Part shown: one piece after another, positions 22,229 to 33,463 of the stretch
How the letters are laid out: every line of letters starts with the position of its first letter
Position numbering within the stretch: the first letter of the stretch is position 1
NCBI GenBank assembly: GCA_033032865.1
Contig: JAWHQI010000068.1
Coordinates: 4,650,001-4,714,000, forward strand
From: Dactylorhiza incarnata
Lineage: Eukaryota > Streptophyta > Magnoliopsida > Asparagales > Orchidaceae
Length of the DNA: 64,000 nt
Direction of reading: 5' to 3'
The notes under the pieces: model-generated
The model's input: the letters and a program-made list of their open reading frames with translations, nothing else
Database searches by the model: none
Told to the model about the DNA's origin: nothing
Made by a program: the position numbers and the translations under genes

Positions 22229-24136
22229 TGTTGGGAATCTTGCCCACGTGATTCCTGATTTGAAGAAGTCACCAAGTCAAGAAAACTTCACTTTGTATTT
22301 GATCACCTCTCTAGCTCTTAATCTCAGGAAGTTAAAGGATTGTCGTCGAGAAGAATAGGAGCTATCATCGACAAAGTATGCTCATCGTTGAGATGATGAG
22401 CAAAGCATACGCTGAGAGTTGGGGAGTTCGTCGAACGCAGAATGCAGTTCGTCGAACGCAGAATGTCGTTCATCGAACGAACTAGGCTAGTTCGTAGAAC
22501 GCTGAGACTTGGCAAGTCTGTCGAACGAAGGATGCAGTTCGTCAAACGCAGAAACTTCTCTGCAGATCGATAGAATCCGCTAAGATGAGGAAGCCATCTC
22601 AGCCCAACTGCCGAGACAGATTCAAAAGGATGGAATGTCATCGAGAAGATGCAGTATTGTCGACATCAATAGAGTAGTCTTGTCATCGAGAAGAAAAGAT
22701 ATCGTTGTAAAGAAGCCGTGACGTTGAGAAGACTGAAGAAGGTCAGCTGAAGACAAGCAGTTGCTAAAGAAGAGTCTGCCGACATGATATCGCTCATATC
22801 GTCGAAAGAACAAAGTGATTACAATGACAGTCTGCAAGAAAGAAGATCACGACGACATAGTCTGAGATATCATATCGCCGTATATGCAGAAACGTCAGAA
22901 TATCTCGTATCGTCAAGATATCAATGTCAGGGGCAGAAGCATGAAGACTTGAAGAACTTCCAAGGTCAAAGGCATCGACAAAGTCCTGTCGTTGAGATAT
23001 TTTCCATATCGTCGTAAAGCTACCAGTATCGTCATAAAGCTGGAAATATCGTCGAGATGGAATTCAAATATTGCGGACGTGCTGTCAGCAATTAATGCCG
23101 CCGCCTGATTGTCCAATCAGGGCGTGCTCTTAAGGAATGAGGCGTATGACACTTAAGGAACTTTTTCTGAAGACCGTTGGGAGCCTCGCTGTCTTATAAA
23201 AGAGAAAAAAGGTTGACCTAAATTATGATCAATAAAAAAGAACTTACGCATACAGAAAATTGAACAGTAACAGTGGCGCAAAGAAAGAAAGAGAAAACAA
23301 GAATTCTCAGAAAGTGTTCTCGCAAGAATCAGTCATTTGATCGACTGATAAGAAGCCTTTCCTCATCAGGCTAAGAGTAGAGATTGAAGAAGAACTGCGC
23401 TTTTCAAGATCTGAATCAGAAACATCTTCTTCAACCTCAAGTTGCTGATCTCCATCAGGCGGAAGAAACAGTTCTCATCACTGTAATTTATTGTAAGGCT
23501 TGCGGGCCTAAGTGTCTGGCTTGAGGGCTGGAGAGCTGTGAGGCTTGAGGGCCAGGGCAGTGGACTTGCGGGTCCAACACCGTCTAGCTTGAGGGCTGGA
23601 GAACTGTGAGGCTTGAGGGCCAGGGCAGTGAACTTGCGGGTCCGACACCGTCTAGCTTGAGGGCTAGAGAGCTGTGAGGCTTGGGGGCCAGGGCAGTGGA
23701 CTTCCGGGTCTGACATCATCGAGCTTGAGGGATTGGGTGCAGTAGGGGCTTGCGGACCTAGGCTGTAGGCATAGGACTTGCGGGTCTGTGTTGTGTAGGG
23801 CTTGAGGGCCTGAGTGTCGAGCTTGCGGGCTCGGGTGCAGTAAGGGCGTGCGAGCTTAGGCTATTGGACTTGCGGGTCCGTGTTGTAAGGTTTGAGGGCC
23901 AGAAGATTTGGCGGAGTTTGCCGATCCTATCACACTGTTAGGTAGGCACAGAGGGACAGAGGACTACTCAAGACACCCAGTCTTGAGGAACCTCTATAGA
24001 TCTTGTGTCGTCTGCTGTGATTTGTTTATGCGATAATTTTGTGATACGCTTGAACATTCGTAACTCGCGCTAATAATTCGTAAAGAATCAAGATCACCTA
24101 ACACCCCCCCTCTAGGTGAACGTTCCATTAACAACA
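22229..24136 (+). repeat. 3' LTR of copia B (1908 bp)
   Basis: Starts TGTTGGGAATC and ends CATTAACAACA. It pairs with 7398-9307 and keeps the TATA box at 23195 and the degenerate TTCGTCGAACG array. More scattered substitutions than between the A1 or D LTRs suggest B is older than both. Confidence 0.92.
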
Positions 24137-24141
24137 TTGGT

Positions 24142-25558
24142 CTTCAAGAAGAAGACCGACATGGATGGGAATGTACAGACATTCAATGGCCGGCTGGTGG
24201 CTAAAGGTTTCAGGCAAATTCATGGTGTTGACTATGATGAGACCTTTTCCCCTGTAGTCATGGTCAAGTCCATCAGAATTCTACTTGCTATTGCTGCGTA
24301 TTATGACTATGAGATCTGGCAAATGGATGTCAAAACGGCTTTCCTTAATGGAAAACTCCTTGAGGAAGTGTATATGACACAACCCGAGGGTTTTGTATCT
24401 CCAAATGAAGCCACTAAAATATGTAAGCTGCATTTATGGATTGAAACAAGCTTCTCGAAGTTGGAATCTGCATTTTGATGAGAAAATCAAAGAGTTTGGT
24501 TTCATCAAGAACCAGGATGAGACTTGTGTTTACAAGAGGATTAGTGGGAGCATTGTCATTTTTCTGGTATTGTATGTTGATGATATACCGCTGATCGGGA
24601 ATGACATTCCAACCCTGCAAGCTGTTAAGAACAGACTAGGGGACTGCTTTTATATGAAGGACTTAGGTGAAGCGACTTATATACTTGGTATTAAGATCTA
24701 TAGAGATAGATCGAAGAAGTTGCTGGGTTTGACCCAGAGTACATACATTGAGAAGGTGTTGAAACGGTTCAACATGCTTGAGTCCAAGAAGGGATTCTTA
24801 CCCATGTCACATGGTGTGAGTCTCTCTAAGGACCAATGTCCTAATATTTGGAAGATAATGACCGCATGAAGTTGATTCCATATGCTCCGGCAATTAGATC
24901 AATCATGTATGCAATGTTGTGTACTCGACCCGATGTCTCATATGCTTTGAGCATGATGAGTAGATTTCAGTTTGATCCTGGTGATGGTCACTGGATAGCT
25001 GTCAAGAATATCCTAAAGTACTTGAGAAGGACGAATGATGTATTCTTGGTGTATGGTGGAGAGGAAGAGCTCGCTGTAAAGGGTTACACGGATGCTAGCT
25101 TCTAGACTGATAAGGACGATTCAAAGTCCCAATCAGGTTTGATATTTTGCCTAAATGGAGGAGCTATAAGTTGGAAGAGTTCCAAGCAAGTGACAGTTGT
25201 TCATTCTACGACTGAGGACGAGTATATCGTTGTTGCAAATGTGGCGAAGGAGGCTGTGTGGATTAGGAAATTCATCAGCGAGCTTGGTGTAGTTCCTAAC
25301 ATTGTTGATCCCGTAGTTCTCTACTGTGACAACAACGGTGCTATTGCACAAGCTAAGAACCTAGATCTCATTAGCGCTCCAAGCACATACTTCGGCGGTT
25401 CCATCTTATACGAGAGATTGTCGATCGAGGAGATGTGAGCATATGCAGAGTACCGACTAGAGATAATATTGTTGATCCACTAACGAAGCCTCTTGCACAG
25501 AGAAAGCATGATGGTCATACTAGATCAATGGGTATTAGATACCTGAATGATCATCTAT
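24142..25558 (+). pseudogene. Copia C reverse transcriptase and RNase H, C-terminal piece
   Basis: Continues the RT broken by B: FKKKTDMDGNVQTFNGRLVAKGFRQ, FSPVVMVKSIRILLAIAAYY, IWQMDVKTAFLNGKLLEEVYM. A frameshift near 24430 precedes IYGLKQASRSWN. The catalytic block is LYVDDIPLIGND (about 24570-24605), then DLGEATYILGIKIYRD. RNase H shows VKGYTDASF with a stop after it (25105), GAISWKSSKQVTVVHSTTEDEY, CDNNGAIAQAKN. After another shift, VPTRDNIVDPLTKPLAQ ends at a stop at 25558. The order and residues are ordinary copia; the copy is dead. Confidence 0.85.
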
Positions 25559-26521
25559 AGTGTGAGTCTTGTGGATTAATTTAAATATATTTATCGGTTG
25601 ATGTTTATTCATGTGATGAATAGAGTACTTTATATTTTATTTATGGCAAGTTCTTATTATTATGTCAACTGCTTCTATATGATAGATTAATTAGCATAAT
25701 AAATGCCCTTACAGTGTTAGCTTTCATAGGAATTTAAGTACGTGACTTGAATGTGAGGGCCTATGTTTATAAGAAGCTTCATTCTTAAATGGTCCCTGGT
25801 CGGAGTATCATCTTAGAAGATAAGGGCGATGATGGTACATTAAGACTAGCATGTGCGTTGACTAATGACCGGTTCTCATAAGTCATGATATTGTGATATC
25901 AAGTCATCACATGGGTACTTGTTAGTGAACAAGTTGTGTTGGACAGACCCACCTTGAGACTACTTTGTGGATTATTATATGAACGTGTCACAAGTAGATC
26001 TCAACTTGCAATGGTGTTTGTGGTTCTTTGACTTGAAGTCACAACATTCATCAAGTGAGGAAGAATGTACTTTGATGCCATCAAAAGTCTTCCTTGAAGA
26101 AGGTTGATGATAACGATGGTTATTGGGTATGTTACGATTCACTTAGGAGTTTGTGTTTGGACAAATATGAGATTTGTCCTCCTATGCCACAGGAGCTACA
26201 TCCATGGGTCCCTTGATGGAATGAGACTGAGAAATGCATGACCATGCTTGGTTGAGTAAATATATGATATTGAGCTCACCAATTTCAGACAGTCTATTCT
26301 AGATCAAGAAACTAGGATTGAACAATCATGAGGGTGACACGGTCCATGCCTCTAGTTCTATCCGGGTGTAAAGGACAAAAAAACATGACAACACTGATAC
26401 ATTGGTTAAGATAGGATTATTGAGTTATGAACTCTTATTGCTTGGGTAGCAATGATGTATTGCTGGATGTCGCTCATTGTTTGTGATACTTTTGTTGGTA
26501 CTTTGTGATCAAGTGCGAGAC
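25559..26521 (+). other. 3' non-coding region of copia C
   Basis: No coding potential is supported in this 0.96 kb between the RNase H stop and the 3' LTR. The last bases, AAGTGCGAGAC, resemble a mutated AAGTGGGAGA polypurine tract. Confidence 0.6.
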
Positions 26522-27526
26522 TGTTGGAGTTTTCGAGGTGATCTCAAAGAAATCAAGCAGTTAGTCTTACTGCCAACGCAATATGAGCCTATAGGGTCGC
26601 ATATAAAAGCATTTGAAGAAGTTGAAGAAACGATTGTGTTAGTCTTACTCATATTGGATTTGAGTTGAGGACCAATCCTATGACTGTTCGGAATTAAATT
26701 GAGAATGTCTCAACGGGAAATAAGTGCTCTTGATGAATCGTCAAAATGGTTTTGACGAATTCTATAGGACTTAGCGAAATTGGCGAAAGTGTTTCGACGA
26801 ATGGGTTTATACTAGACAAAATCGTTGAATGTGTCTCAACGAGATGTGTCAATTCATCCAATCGAGTTCGTTGAAATTGTTTCGATGAATAAGGTACAAA
26901 TTTGGTGAAAGTGTTTCGATAAAATTGTATCGACGAAATCGTCAAAAGTGTTTCGACGAAATTATGTCAAATCGTCGAAAGTGTTTAGATGAAATATATT
27001 ATATTCGACGAATGTATAAATCCTGACGGAATTGTTCTGTTTACTGGGATCTGCGGATAACATGTTTTATGCCTTGGGTATAAAAGAGGAAGTGATTAGG
27101 TCTTCTTGATGATTATCCTTTTCGCGACTTTTAGAAAGCCCGAAGACGGAAGTGTTCCGATAGACCTCGTCCCCGTCCGTCGACCTTGACCTTCGCCGAC
27201 TGTCGCTGCCTCCCCTTCAACATACCTAGCAGTTCGTGGGGACGCAGATGACTATTCTTTTCCGACACATCCCTTGTACGACAAGGCATTGGGGCCGATC
27301 AATTTCGGTGCTTGGAACTCAAAGTTCGTCTATCAGATTTCTTCTTGGAGCATCTTGGTTGAGTATTGACTCAATCCCCTAAAGGTATATTGCAATGTGT
27401 TGCTTCTCTTATTTCTTGATTCATGAAATCGCAAGTTCCTTGAACTGTTTAGGTTTTTTCTTGTTCGTTATTTCCGATGCGCATATGTGATATGATATCT
27501 ACATATGATATAAAGAAAACCCAACA
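26522..27526 (+). repeat. 3' LTR of copia C (1005 bp)
   Basis: Starts TGTTGGAG and ends AACCCAACA, giving TGTTGG/CCAACA termini. U3 (about 26720-27010) carries many TTTCGACGAA/TTCGTCGAAA-like units; the TATA box TATAAAA is at 27079-27085. Its 5' partner is outside the window. After it, acgac begins the interrupted Ty3 RT frame. Confidence 0.75.
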
Positions 27527-27619
27527 ACGACTTAGCTACTTTTTACCTCCGATTTATCCGAGATTTTAGTAGTATCATGGCACCGATCACAGAGTGCTTG
27601 AAGAAGGGAGAATTCACAT
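27527..27619 (+). pseudogene. Ty3/gypsy RT fragment E, left piece
   Basis: Reads [29 protein letters not shown], the conserved RT-RNase H junction of chromovirus-like Ty3 elements (G-L-A-x-F-Y-R-R-F-I). Element D is inserted directly after GEF; the frame resumes at 31911. C's 3' LTR ends at its left edge, so C is inserted in E and the rest of E lies upstream of the window. Confidence 0.8.
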
Positions 27620-28924
27620 TGTTGGAACCATAGCTTTTGATTTGAGTTAGGATCCATCCTTCTGTTAAATCTAATAATTTAGATCAATCTAAATTAACAC
27701 AAATTAAATATGATGCGATCGAAACGGAGAATATACTTAAGCAAATAACATAAGTTCTCTACGTTCGACAAATGTCGAACGGCGCTCGACAAATAGCCAG
27801 ACGGCGCTCGACAAATATTCATTAGAATAGCGTTCGACAAGTAGCGAACGACGCTCGACGAATCCACACAGAACAATTGGAGCGGGCAGGCATTCTCTGA
27901 ACGACACTCGACGAACTCATCCAGACTTAGCAGGTCGACGAGATAAATCAAGATCGACAAAATATCTTATTTGCAGAGAATTGCTCAGCACCACAAAAGG
28001 CGCTCGACAAATGCCGTTCAGTGCTCGACAAAATTCTAGCCAGAGCTCGACTAATATTTTATTTTGCTATCTTTCTTTATAATATTTAATCTAGCCGTTG
28101 CAGCATTAAAAGCATATTGCCGTTTCTGTATTGTCAAATCGGCAACTCCTCTTTCCAAGGAACAAAATTAAAGAGATTTTATCTCTTTCCATTTTCCCGA
28201 GCAAGGATTCAAAAGCTCTCTCCAGACTATATATTCATGAGAAGAGCAGAAAGAAACAGATTTAGGAGAGACAGAGAAGAAAATACATAGAAGCAAATCT
28301 ATTTTTCTTGCTAATATTCTCTTGCAGATCTCATACATCCTGAGACAACAATCACGACCAATTGCTCAGGATCATCACTGCAAAAGAAGGAAGAAGCATT
28401 TGAACAATCAAAAGGAAGAGACCTCCAGAACTGTCATTCATCTATACCAGACAGGGGGAGCTCTTCATCATCTGATCCTTTCAACACCATATCAGGATCA
28501 TCAAGAGTCTTCTTATACAGAGAAGAACAATTTAATTTCTGCTTTTATTTTTCCTCTCTTTACCCCATCCTGTACAGGGTTATAACTCCCTTCAAAAGTT
28601 AACTCTCGGTGACAGGGCACCTTAGCAAAAACCTGCAGTTTGGTTAGAGCACCTTATCAACAGCTCACCTGGTGTGAGGGCACCTTATCAACAACCTCAT
28701 AGTGGATTCCTACCAGTGGGTAGAAGAGTAGATGTACCCAGTTGAGGGGAACTACTATACATCTTGTGTCATCGGGATTGTTTGATTCTTGTTTGCTCTG
28801 TTTTACTTCTTTACCCGTGCTGTGTTTTATTTGCACTTTAACTGTTTAGATTTATTACTCAATCAAGCAAACTTAGCCAAGATCTTTTAATAAAGTAAAT
28901 AAGAACTAAAACACTCCACTTTCA
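27620..28924 (+). repeat. 5' LTR of D (1305 bp)
   Basis: TGTTGGAACC...CACTTTCA. U3 carries about nine GCTCGACAAAT/GCTCGACGAA units at 27765-28050, followed by a TATATAT box at 28228-28234. Confidence 0.92.
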
Positions 28925-28926
28925 AT

Positions 28927-28937
28927 TGGTATCAGAG
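28927..28937 (+). other. Primer-binding site of D (initiator Met tRNA)
   Basis: TGGTATCAGAG lies 2 nt after the LTR end. Confidence 0.85.
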
Positions 28938-29018
28938 GGTGTTGATCTCTTTACAGGCTAACACCTGGATCACAAAGATCACTTTAGTTCTTTCATATGT
29001 TCAACACAGTTTTTCAAA

Positions 29019-29990
29019 ATGGCTCCATCAAATTTCTCTATTACAGATCCACCTTTATGTAACTTGGATAGATTTGAGCTATGGCAAATTAGAATTAAAT
29101 TATATATGAATGCTATAGATAAGAACATTTACAAATCTATTTTGACAGGACTTCCCCTCATGTCATCAAAGGCAGTTACACCTGCATTACCTAGTTCCAT
29201 GGGTATCAAGCCTCCTTCGAGAGCAATGAAAGGGCCTGTTTACAAAAGAAAACGTGGCAACAGAGAGACTGATGTCACTGCCCATGTTTGCAAAATGAAG
29301 CCAGATAAATTCAAAGCTGGTACTGATGATGGGCGGACTGATAAACATAAAGAACCTTCCCCATCTACAGAACTTTCTCCATCCTCAGAAGCAGATGCCA
29401 AAGCCATGCAGATGTTGGCTCAGTCAGTGTCAAAAGACATTCTTCAAAAGCTTGAAGACTGCACCTCTGCAAGAGGAATCTGGACCTCCCTCTCTAGGAT
29501 GGTAAATAAACCTTCTTCCATCTCTTCAACTAACTATATTTTTGATGCAGAACCATCAACAAACCTAAGTGAAGAAGAAGAAGAAGAAGAACTTAGAGCT
29601 AGAGCTTTCTGCATGATGGCCATAAATGGGTCATATCACAATCCAGATGTAGTAGCAGAAGTAGAAAAGGTAAATGAGGTAATATCAATTCAAAACCCTA
29701 CCTCTAAAAATTACAAATCTTCTTTTAAAATAACTTTTACCAATTTAATAAAATGTAACATAAAAATAAAGAAGTCAACAAATATAAATCATTTGATTTC
29801 CGAACATAACAAACCTAAAGAAGAACAAAATGACTTTTTAAAACATAAACTTGAACATTTTTTTAAAGAAAAACAAATTGATTATGTTCAACAATTTCAA
29901 GAAAAATTTTCAAATTTATATTTTAATGAAATAAAAAGGCTAAAACTGCTAAACCTTTCAACTCTAATAAAATTCAAAGAAGTTTTCTAA
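29019..29990 (+). CDS. Remodelled copia Gag-like protein of D (323 aa)
   Basis: One intact frame from ATG 29019. Residues 1-50 resemble the copia Gag N-terminus (FELWQIRIKLYMNAIDKNIYKSIL). Residues 55-130 are a basic and Ser/Pro-rich linker. Residues 133-160 return to a Gag-like block (SVSKDILQKLEDCTSARGIWTSLSRMV). An acidic run (SEEEEEEEL) precedes RAFCMMAING, which resembles the segment after the first zinc knuckle in SIRE-like Gag. The C-terminal 110 residues are Lys/Asn/Phe-rich and possibly coiled coil. There is no zinc knuckle and the middle UBN2 region looks deleted. Whether the protein functions is unknown. Confidence 0.7.
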   Translation: MAPSNFSITDPPLCNLDRFELWQIRIKLYMNAIDKNIYKSILTGLPLMSSKAVTPALPSSMGIKPPSRAMKGPVYKRKRGNRETDVTAHVCKMKPDKFKAGTDDGRTDKHKEPSPSTELSPSSEADAKAMQMLAQSVSKDILQKLEDCTSARGIWTSLSRMVNKPSSISSTNYIFDAEPSTNLSEEEEEEELRARAFCMMAINGSYHNPDVVAEVEKVNEVISIQNPTSKNYKSSFKITFTNLIKCNIKIKKSTNINHLISEHNKPKEEQNDFLKHKLEHFFKEKQIDYVQQFQEKFSNLYFNEIKRLKLLNLSTLIKFKEVF

Positions 29991-30600
29991 TTAATTTCTC
30001 ACCATTAAACTCCATCCCAATTCAAACAGCAAATCTAAAATTTACATGGATTGTTTCCATCATAAAAACTATGTTAAGACAACTTTGTATTCTTATAGAC
30101 TTCTCCAAGTCAGTTTGAGCATTCTACTGTAGCTGCAATGATCAGTATTGATCATAGCACTGAGTGTGAGTCTCTTCTGATAAGGGGATTCTGTGAGAAA
30201 GAAAATGTCTGCAATGTTTTTATAATCTAAAGCATTCCTTAAAATCCATTAATAGCTGTAGCAATTCAAGATATTAAAAACATATTAACTCAAATCTAGA
30301 TCAAATGAGTTGCTTAAATAAAATAATTTAAAGAGTCTACAGAAGAAAATTGAAAACTAAAACCAAGTAAGAGAGAAAAGGAGAACATTAGAGAAGCCAA
30401 GTGAGAGAGAAAATGAGAAACACAAATCTCAAACAAAACTTAAATCTGTATAAAGGTTGCTGCAATTAGAAATTTTAAATAGGCTGAAATTAAATTTTTT
30501 TTTTAAGAAATGAGCTGCTGCAACTGAAAATTCTAAAAGCCATTTTAAGATTACCAGGTCACTAGTTTTTATTTGATCCCAACTCAAATAGGGGGAGATT
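29991..30600 (+). other. 3' non-coding region and PPT of D
   Basis: No supported ORF. It is A-rich, and ends in AAATAGGGGGAGAT (30587-30600), the polypurine tract abutting the 3' LTR. Confidence 0.65.
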
Positions 30601-31905
30601 TTTTGGAACCATAGCTTTTGATTTGAGTTAGGATCCATCCTTCTGTTAAATCTAATAATTTAAATCAATCTAAATTAACACAAATTAAATATGATGCGAT
30701 CGAAACGGAGAATATACTTAAGCAAATAACATAAGTTCTCTACGTTCGACAAATGTCGAACGGCGCTCGACAAATAGCCAGACGGCGCTCGACAAATATT
30801 CATCAGAACAGCGTTCGACCAATAGCGAACGACGCTCGACGAATCCAGACAGAACAATTGGAGCGGGCAGGCATTCTCTGAACGACACTCGACGAACTCA
30901 TCCAGACTTAGCAGGTCGACGAGATAAATCAAGATCGACAAAATATCTTATTTGCAGAGAATTGCTCAGCACATCAAAAGGCGCTCGACAAATGCCGTTC
31001 AGTGCTCGACAAAATTCTAGCCAGAGCTCGACTAATATTTTATTTTGCTATCTTTCTTTATAATATTTAATCTAGCCGTTGCAGCATTAAAAGCATATTG
31101 CCGTTTCTGTATTGTCAAATCGGCAACTCCTCTTTCCAAGGAACAAAATTAAATAGATTTTATCTCTTTCCATTTTCCCGAGCAAGGATTCAAAAGCTCT
31201 CTCCAGACTATATATTCATGAGAAGAGCAGAAAGAAACAGATTTAGGAGAGACAGAGAAGAAAATACATAGAAGCAAATCTATTTTTCTTGCTAATATTC
31301 TCTTGCAGATCTCATACATCCTGAGACAACAATCACGACCAATTGCTCAGGATCATCACTGCAAAAGAAGGAAGAAGCATTTGAACAATCAAAAGGAAGA
31401 GACCTGCAGAACTGTCATTCATCTATACCAGACAGGGGGAGCTCTTCATCATCTGATCCTTTCAACACCATATCAGGATCATCAAGAGTTTTCTTATATA
31501 GAGAAGAACAATTTAATTTCTGCTTTCATTTTTCCTCTCTTTGCCCCATCCTGTACAGGGTTATAACCCCCTTCAAAAGTTAACTCTCGGTGACAGGGCA
31601 CCTTAGCAAAAACCTGCAGTTTGGTTAGAGCACCTTATCAACAGCTCACCTGGTGTGAGGGCACCTTATCAACAACCTCGTAGTGGATTCCTACCAGTGG
31701 GTAGAAGAGTAGATGTACCCAGTTGAGGGGAACTACTATACATCTTGTGTCATCGGGATTGTTTGATTCTTGTTTGCTCTGTTTTACTTCTTTACCTGTG
31801 CTGTGTTTTATTTGCACTTTAACTGTTTAGATTTATTACTCAATCAAGCAAACTTAACCAAGATCTTTTAATAAAGTAAATAAGAACTAAAACACTCCAC
31901 TTTCA
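30601..31905 (+). repeat. 3' LTR of D (1305 bp)
   Basis: Same length as the 5' LTR with only about ten differences by eye. The first bases are TTTTGG rather than TGTTGG. TATA box at 31209-31215. Confidence 0.92.
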
Positions 31906-31910
31906 CACAT

Positions 31911-32210
31911 GGACCAAATAGGCCACTAAAGCGTTTGAAACAATTAAATCTTGAATGTCGGAAGCTCCTCTTTTACGATTGTCTGATTTTAATAAGGTTT
32001 TTGAATTGTCGTGTGATGCGTCTGGAGTTGGTATTGGCAGTGTATTGAGTCAAGAGAGTCATCCTATTGGGTATTTTAGTGAGAAGCTTGCGGTGCTAAA
32101 ATTAAATTATTCTAATTACAATAGTGAATTTTATGCGGTTATTCGGTGTCTCCAACATTGGCGACATTATTTACTCCTTAATGAGTTTGTTATATTATCT
32201 GATCACGAGG
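31911..32210 (+). pseudogene. Ty3/gypsy RNase H fragment E, right piece
   Basis: Resumes the E frame after [66 protein letters not shown]. The RNase H motif CDASG and the final SDHEA are clear; two stops occur before MSEAPLL. Homology ends sharply at 32210, where a Ty3 protein would continue LRFLHSQ. Confidence 0.82.
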
Positions 32211-32876
32211 CAGCCGCCCCCTTGTTCTCCTTCCCATATCCGCCAACCTCCCTCTCCTCTCTTGGATATTTCGGCCAAGGCAAGGGCTCCGTGGTTCCAG
32301 CAAACATCTTCTCGGCTTGAAGCAAAGAAGTCAGACTAGTTTTTTCTCCATACGACGCAACTCCGGTGGAACCGTTGATGAGCGATCTCACGATTGATTA
32401 CTTGAGAAAATCTAATCTCAAGCGGGGTAACCAAATTTTCTACTTTGTGTGATTCCCTCTTGAATATTTTTGTGGTGGATTAATTTTGGCATGATCTTCG
32501 ACAACTTGAATTTTCGTGGATTTCTTCGATTGATTTTGAGTTTATCTTAATTAATTTAAATTCGCGAGGATTGGTGAACCTCGTATTCTTTTTGTTGGGA
32601 GAGATCTACCATTTTTGAAATCATTATTTTCGGTGGATCTCTTTTGGTACAACACTTGCTCGACCGGATCGGGTGCATTTGGCTAGAGAGAATATTGGCA
32701 TATAGCCATTATTCGATCTCTAAGGGTGTTGCTGACCCGTACGTTAGCCTTTGATTGATAAATTTATCAAAGCGTGTGTGCTGCGAATAATTATTTATGC
32801 GAACGAAGGATTGGAATGTAGAGAGAAATTTGTGTTTGTCCGTAGCAACCGTGTCGGAGAGCGTAGCCTACATCAC
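32211..32876. other. Unassigned sequence between E and G
   Basis: About 0.67 kb with no recognisable domain. It begins abruptly after the E RNase H codons for DHEA and ends where homology to the Tekay-like LTR begins (catcaattg). It could be part of an LTR, for example E's own 3' LTR after an internal deletion, but no partner copy is in the window. I see no gene in it. Confidence 0.5.
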
Positions 32877-33397
32877 CCATCAATTGGGTGGACTTTTGGC
32901 CTCCCTTGACCATGAATTTGGCCACCAAAACGAGTCCCGTCCGCCCCCGCCGGTTGCGCTACCACCGGCACTAGGGATAGCGCCAGCACTAGCATCTCAA
33001 TGGCGTAACGATCGTCGATTCGGCCTCTACCAGCAGCACTAGCGCCTGTGCTAGCATCTCGACGGTGTACGGTTCGTCTCAGCGGTTCAGAGCTCATCTC
33101 GACGGTCTAGCTAAACCATTACTAATGCCAGCGCTAGCCGCTAGCGCCGCATTCAATACACCCCCTTCTTTCAACGGCTGGATAATTGGGGTTAGTCATG
33201 TCATGGTGGGGTCATGGGTCACGGTGATGCCCTAAAGCCAACCCTAGGCTTGGTAACTAGAAATTACTATCCGCAGACCATGGTGATTTTCGCCTCGAGC
33301 CTAAGCTCTTATGATTTCTTTGCACATCCTAGGGTTTTGTCATGACCTAGTCATGACAAAACCGTCCTAGAAGTCTAGTTGTTTGGGGGATGTTACA
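32877..33397 (-). repeat. Truncated 3' LTR of G
   Basis: Matches the outer part of the right LTR (about 49640-50240), including the 14-bp-arm hairpin at 33332-33362, and ends ggatgttaca. The remaining roughly 4 kb of the LTR is missing at 32876. A short stretch present in the right LTR (gttatgaggggacccc) is absent here near 33189. Confidence 0.85.
33332..33362. repeat. Conserved hairpin in left LTR of G
   Basis: GGTTTTGTCATGAC and GTCATGACAAAACC with spacer CTA, the same perfect 14-bp inverted repeat as in S (spacer TAG). Confidence 0.88.
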
Positions 33398-33440
33398 AAT
33401 CCAATACATAAAAATAAAAATTTCGTCCCCGAAATTCAGG
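33398..33440 (-). other. 3' end of G internal region, PPT vicinity
   Basis: On the minus strand AATTTCGGGGACGAAATTT precedes the LTR. This purine-rich motif is characteristic of the end of Tekay/Del coding regions. The exact polypurine tract is not resolved. Confidence 0.55.
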
Positions 33441-33463
33441 TTATGCCTGTGATGTTTCTACCG

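Larger units (their letters stand above)
7398..24136 (+). mobile_element. SIRE-like copia element B, host to A1
   Basis: A complete but decayed Ty1/copia element with two similar LTRs (7398-9307 and 22229-24136, both TGTTGGGAA...AACAACA). It has an initiator-Met PBS, a long gag with two separated zinc knuckles, protease, integrase, RT, RNase H and a G-rich 3' region with six GGGGGAG motifs. The two-knuckle gag and multiple PPT-like motifs are typical of the SIRE/Maximus group. The target duplication is tgggt/ttggt. A1 is inserted at 11329-18468 with TSD cactg/cagtg. I see no env-like ORF, which some SIRE elements carry. Confidence 0.88.
1..27526 (+). mobile_element. Copia element C (5' truncated by window), host to S and B
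   Basis: This is a Ty1/copia retrotransposon running from gag at the left edge to its 3' LTR at 26522-27526; the 5' LTR and PBS lie outside the window. Domains in order are Gag, zinc knuckle, protease, integrase, RT, RNase H, the copia order. It is cut by S (890-5769) in the protease and by B (7398-24136) in the RT. Reading across both insertions restores the expected residues: WVLD joins GCGSH at S, and GCKW joins FKKKTD at B. The 3' LTR ends in ccaaca and is followed by acgac, which then continues a Ty3 RT reading frame (E), so C itself sits in E. Many stops and frameshifts show it is dead. I did not assign a copia lineage. Confidence 0.85.
27620..31905 (+). mobile_element. Short non-autonomous copia element D (4.29 kb)
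   Basis: LTRs 27620-28924 and 30601-31905, each 1305 bp and nearly identical, flank an internal region of only 1.68 kb. The target duplication cacat is perfect (27615-27619 and 31906-31910). The PBS TGGTATCAGAGGG is at 28927, and AAATAGGGGGAGAT abuts the 3' LTR. The only ORF is a remodelled Gag; protease, integrase and RT are absent. The first two bases of the 3' LTR read TT instead of TG. It is a gag-only derivative mobilised in trans, and recent by LTR similarity. Confidence 0.9.

Noticed and set aside
32797..33042. ORF spanning the junction of unassigned sequence and G LTR
   Set aside because: It crosses a rearrangement breakpoint, so it cannot be an ancestral gene.
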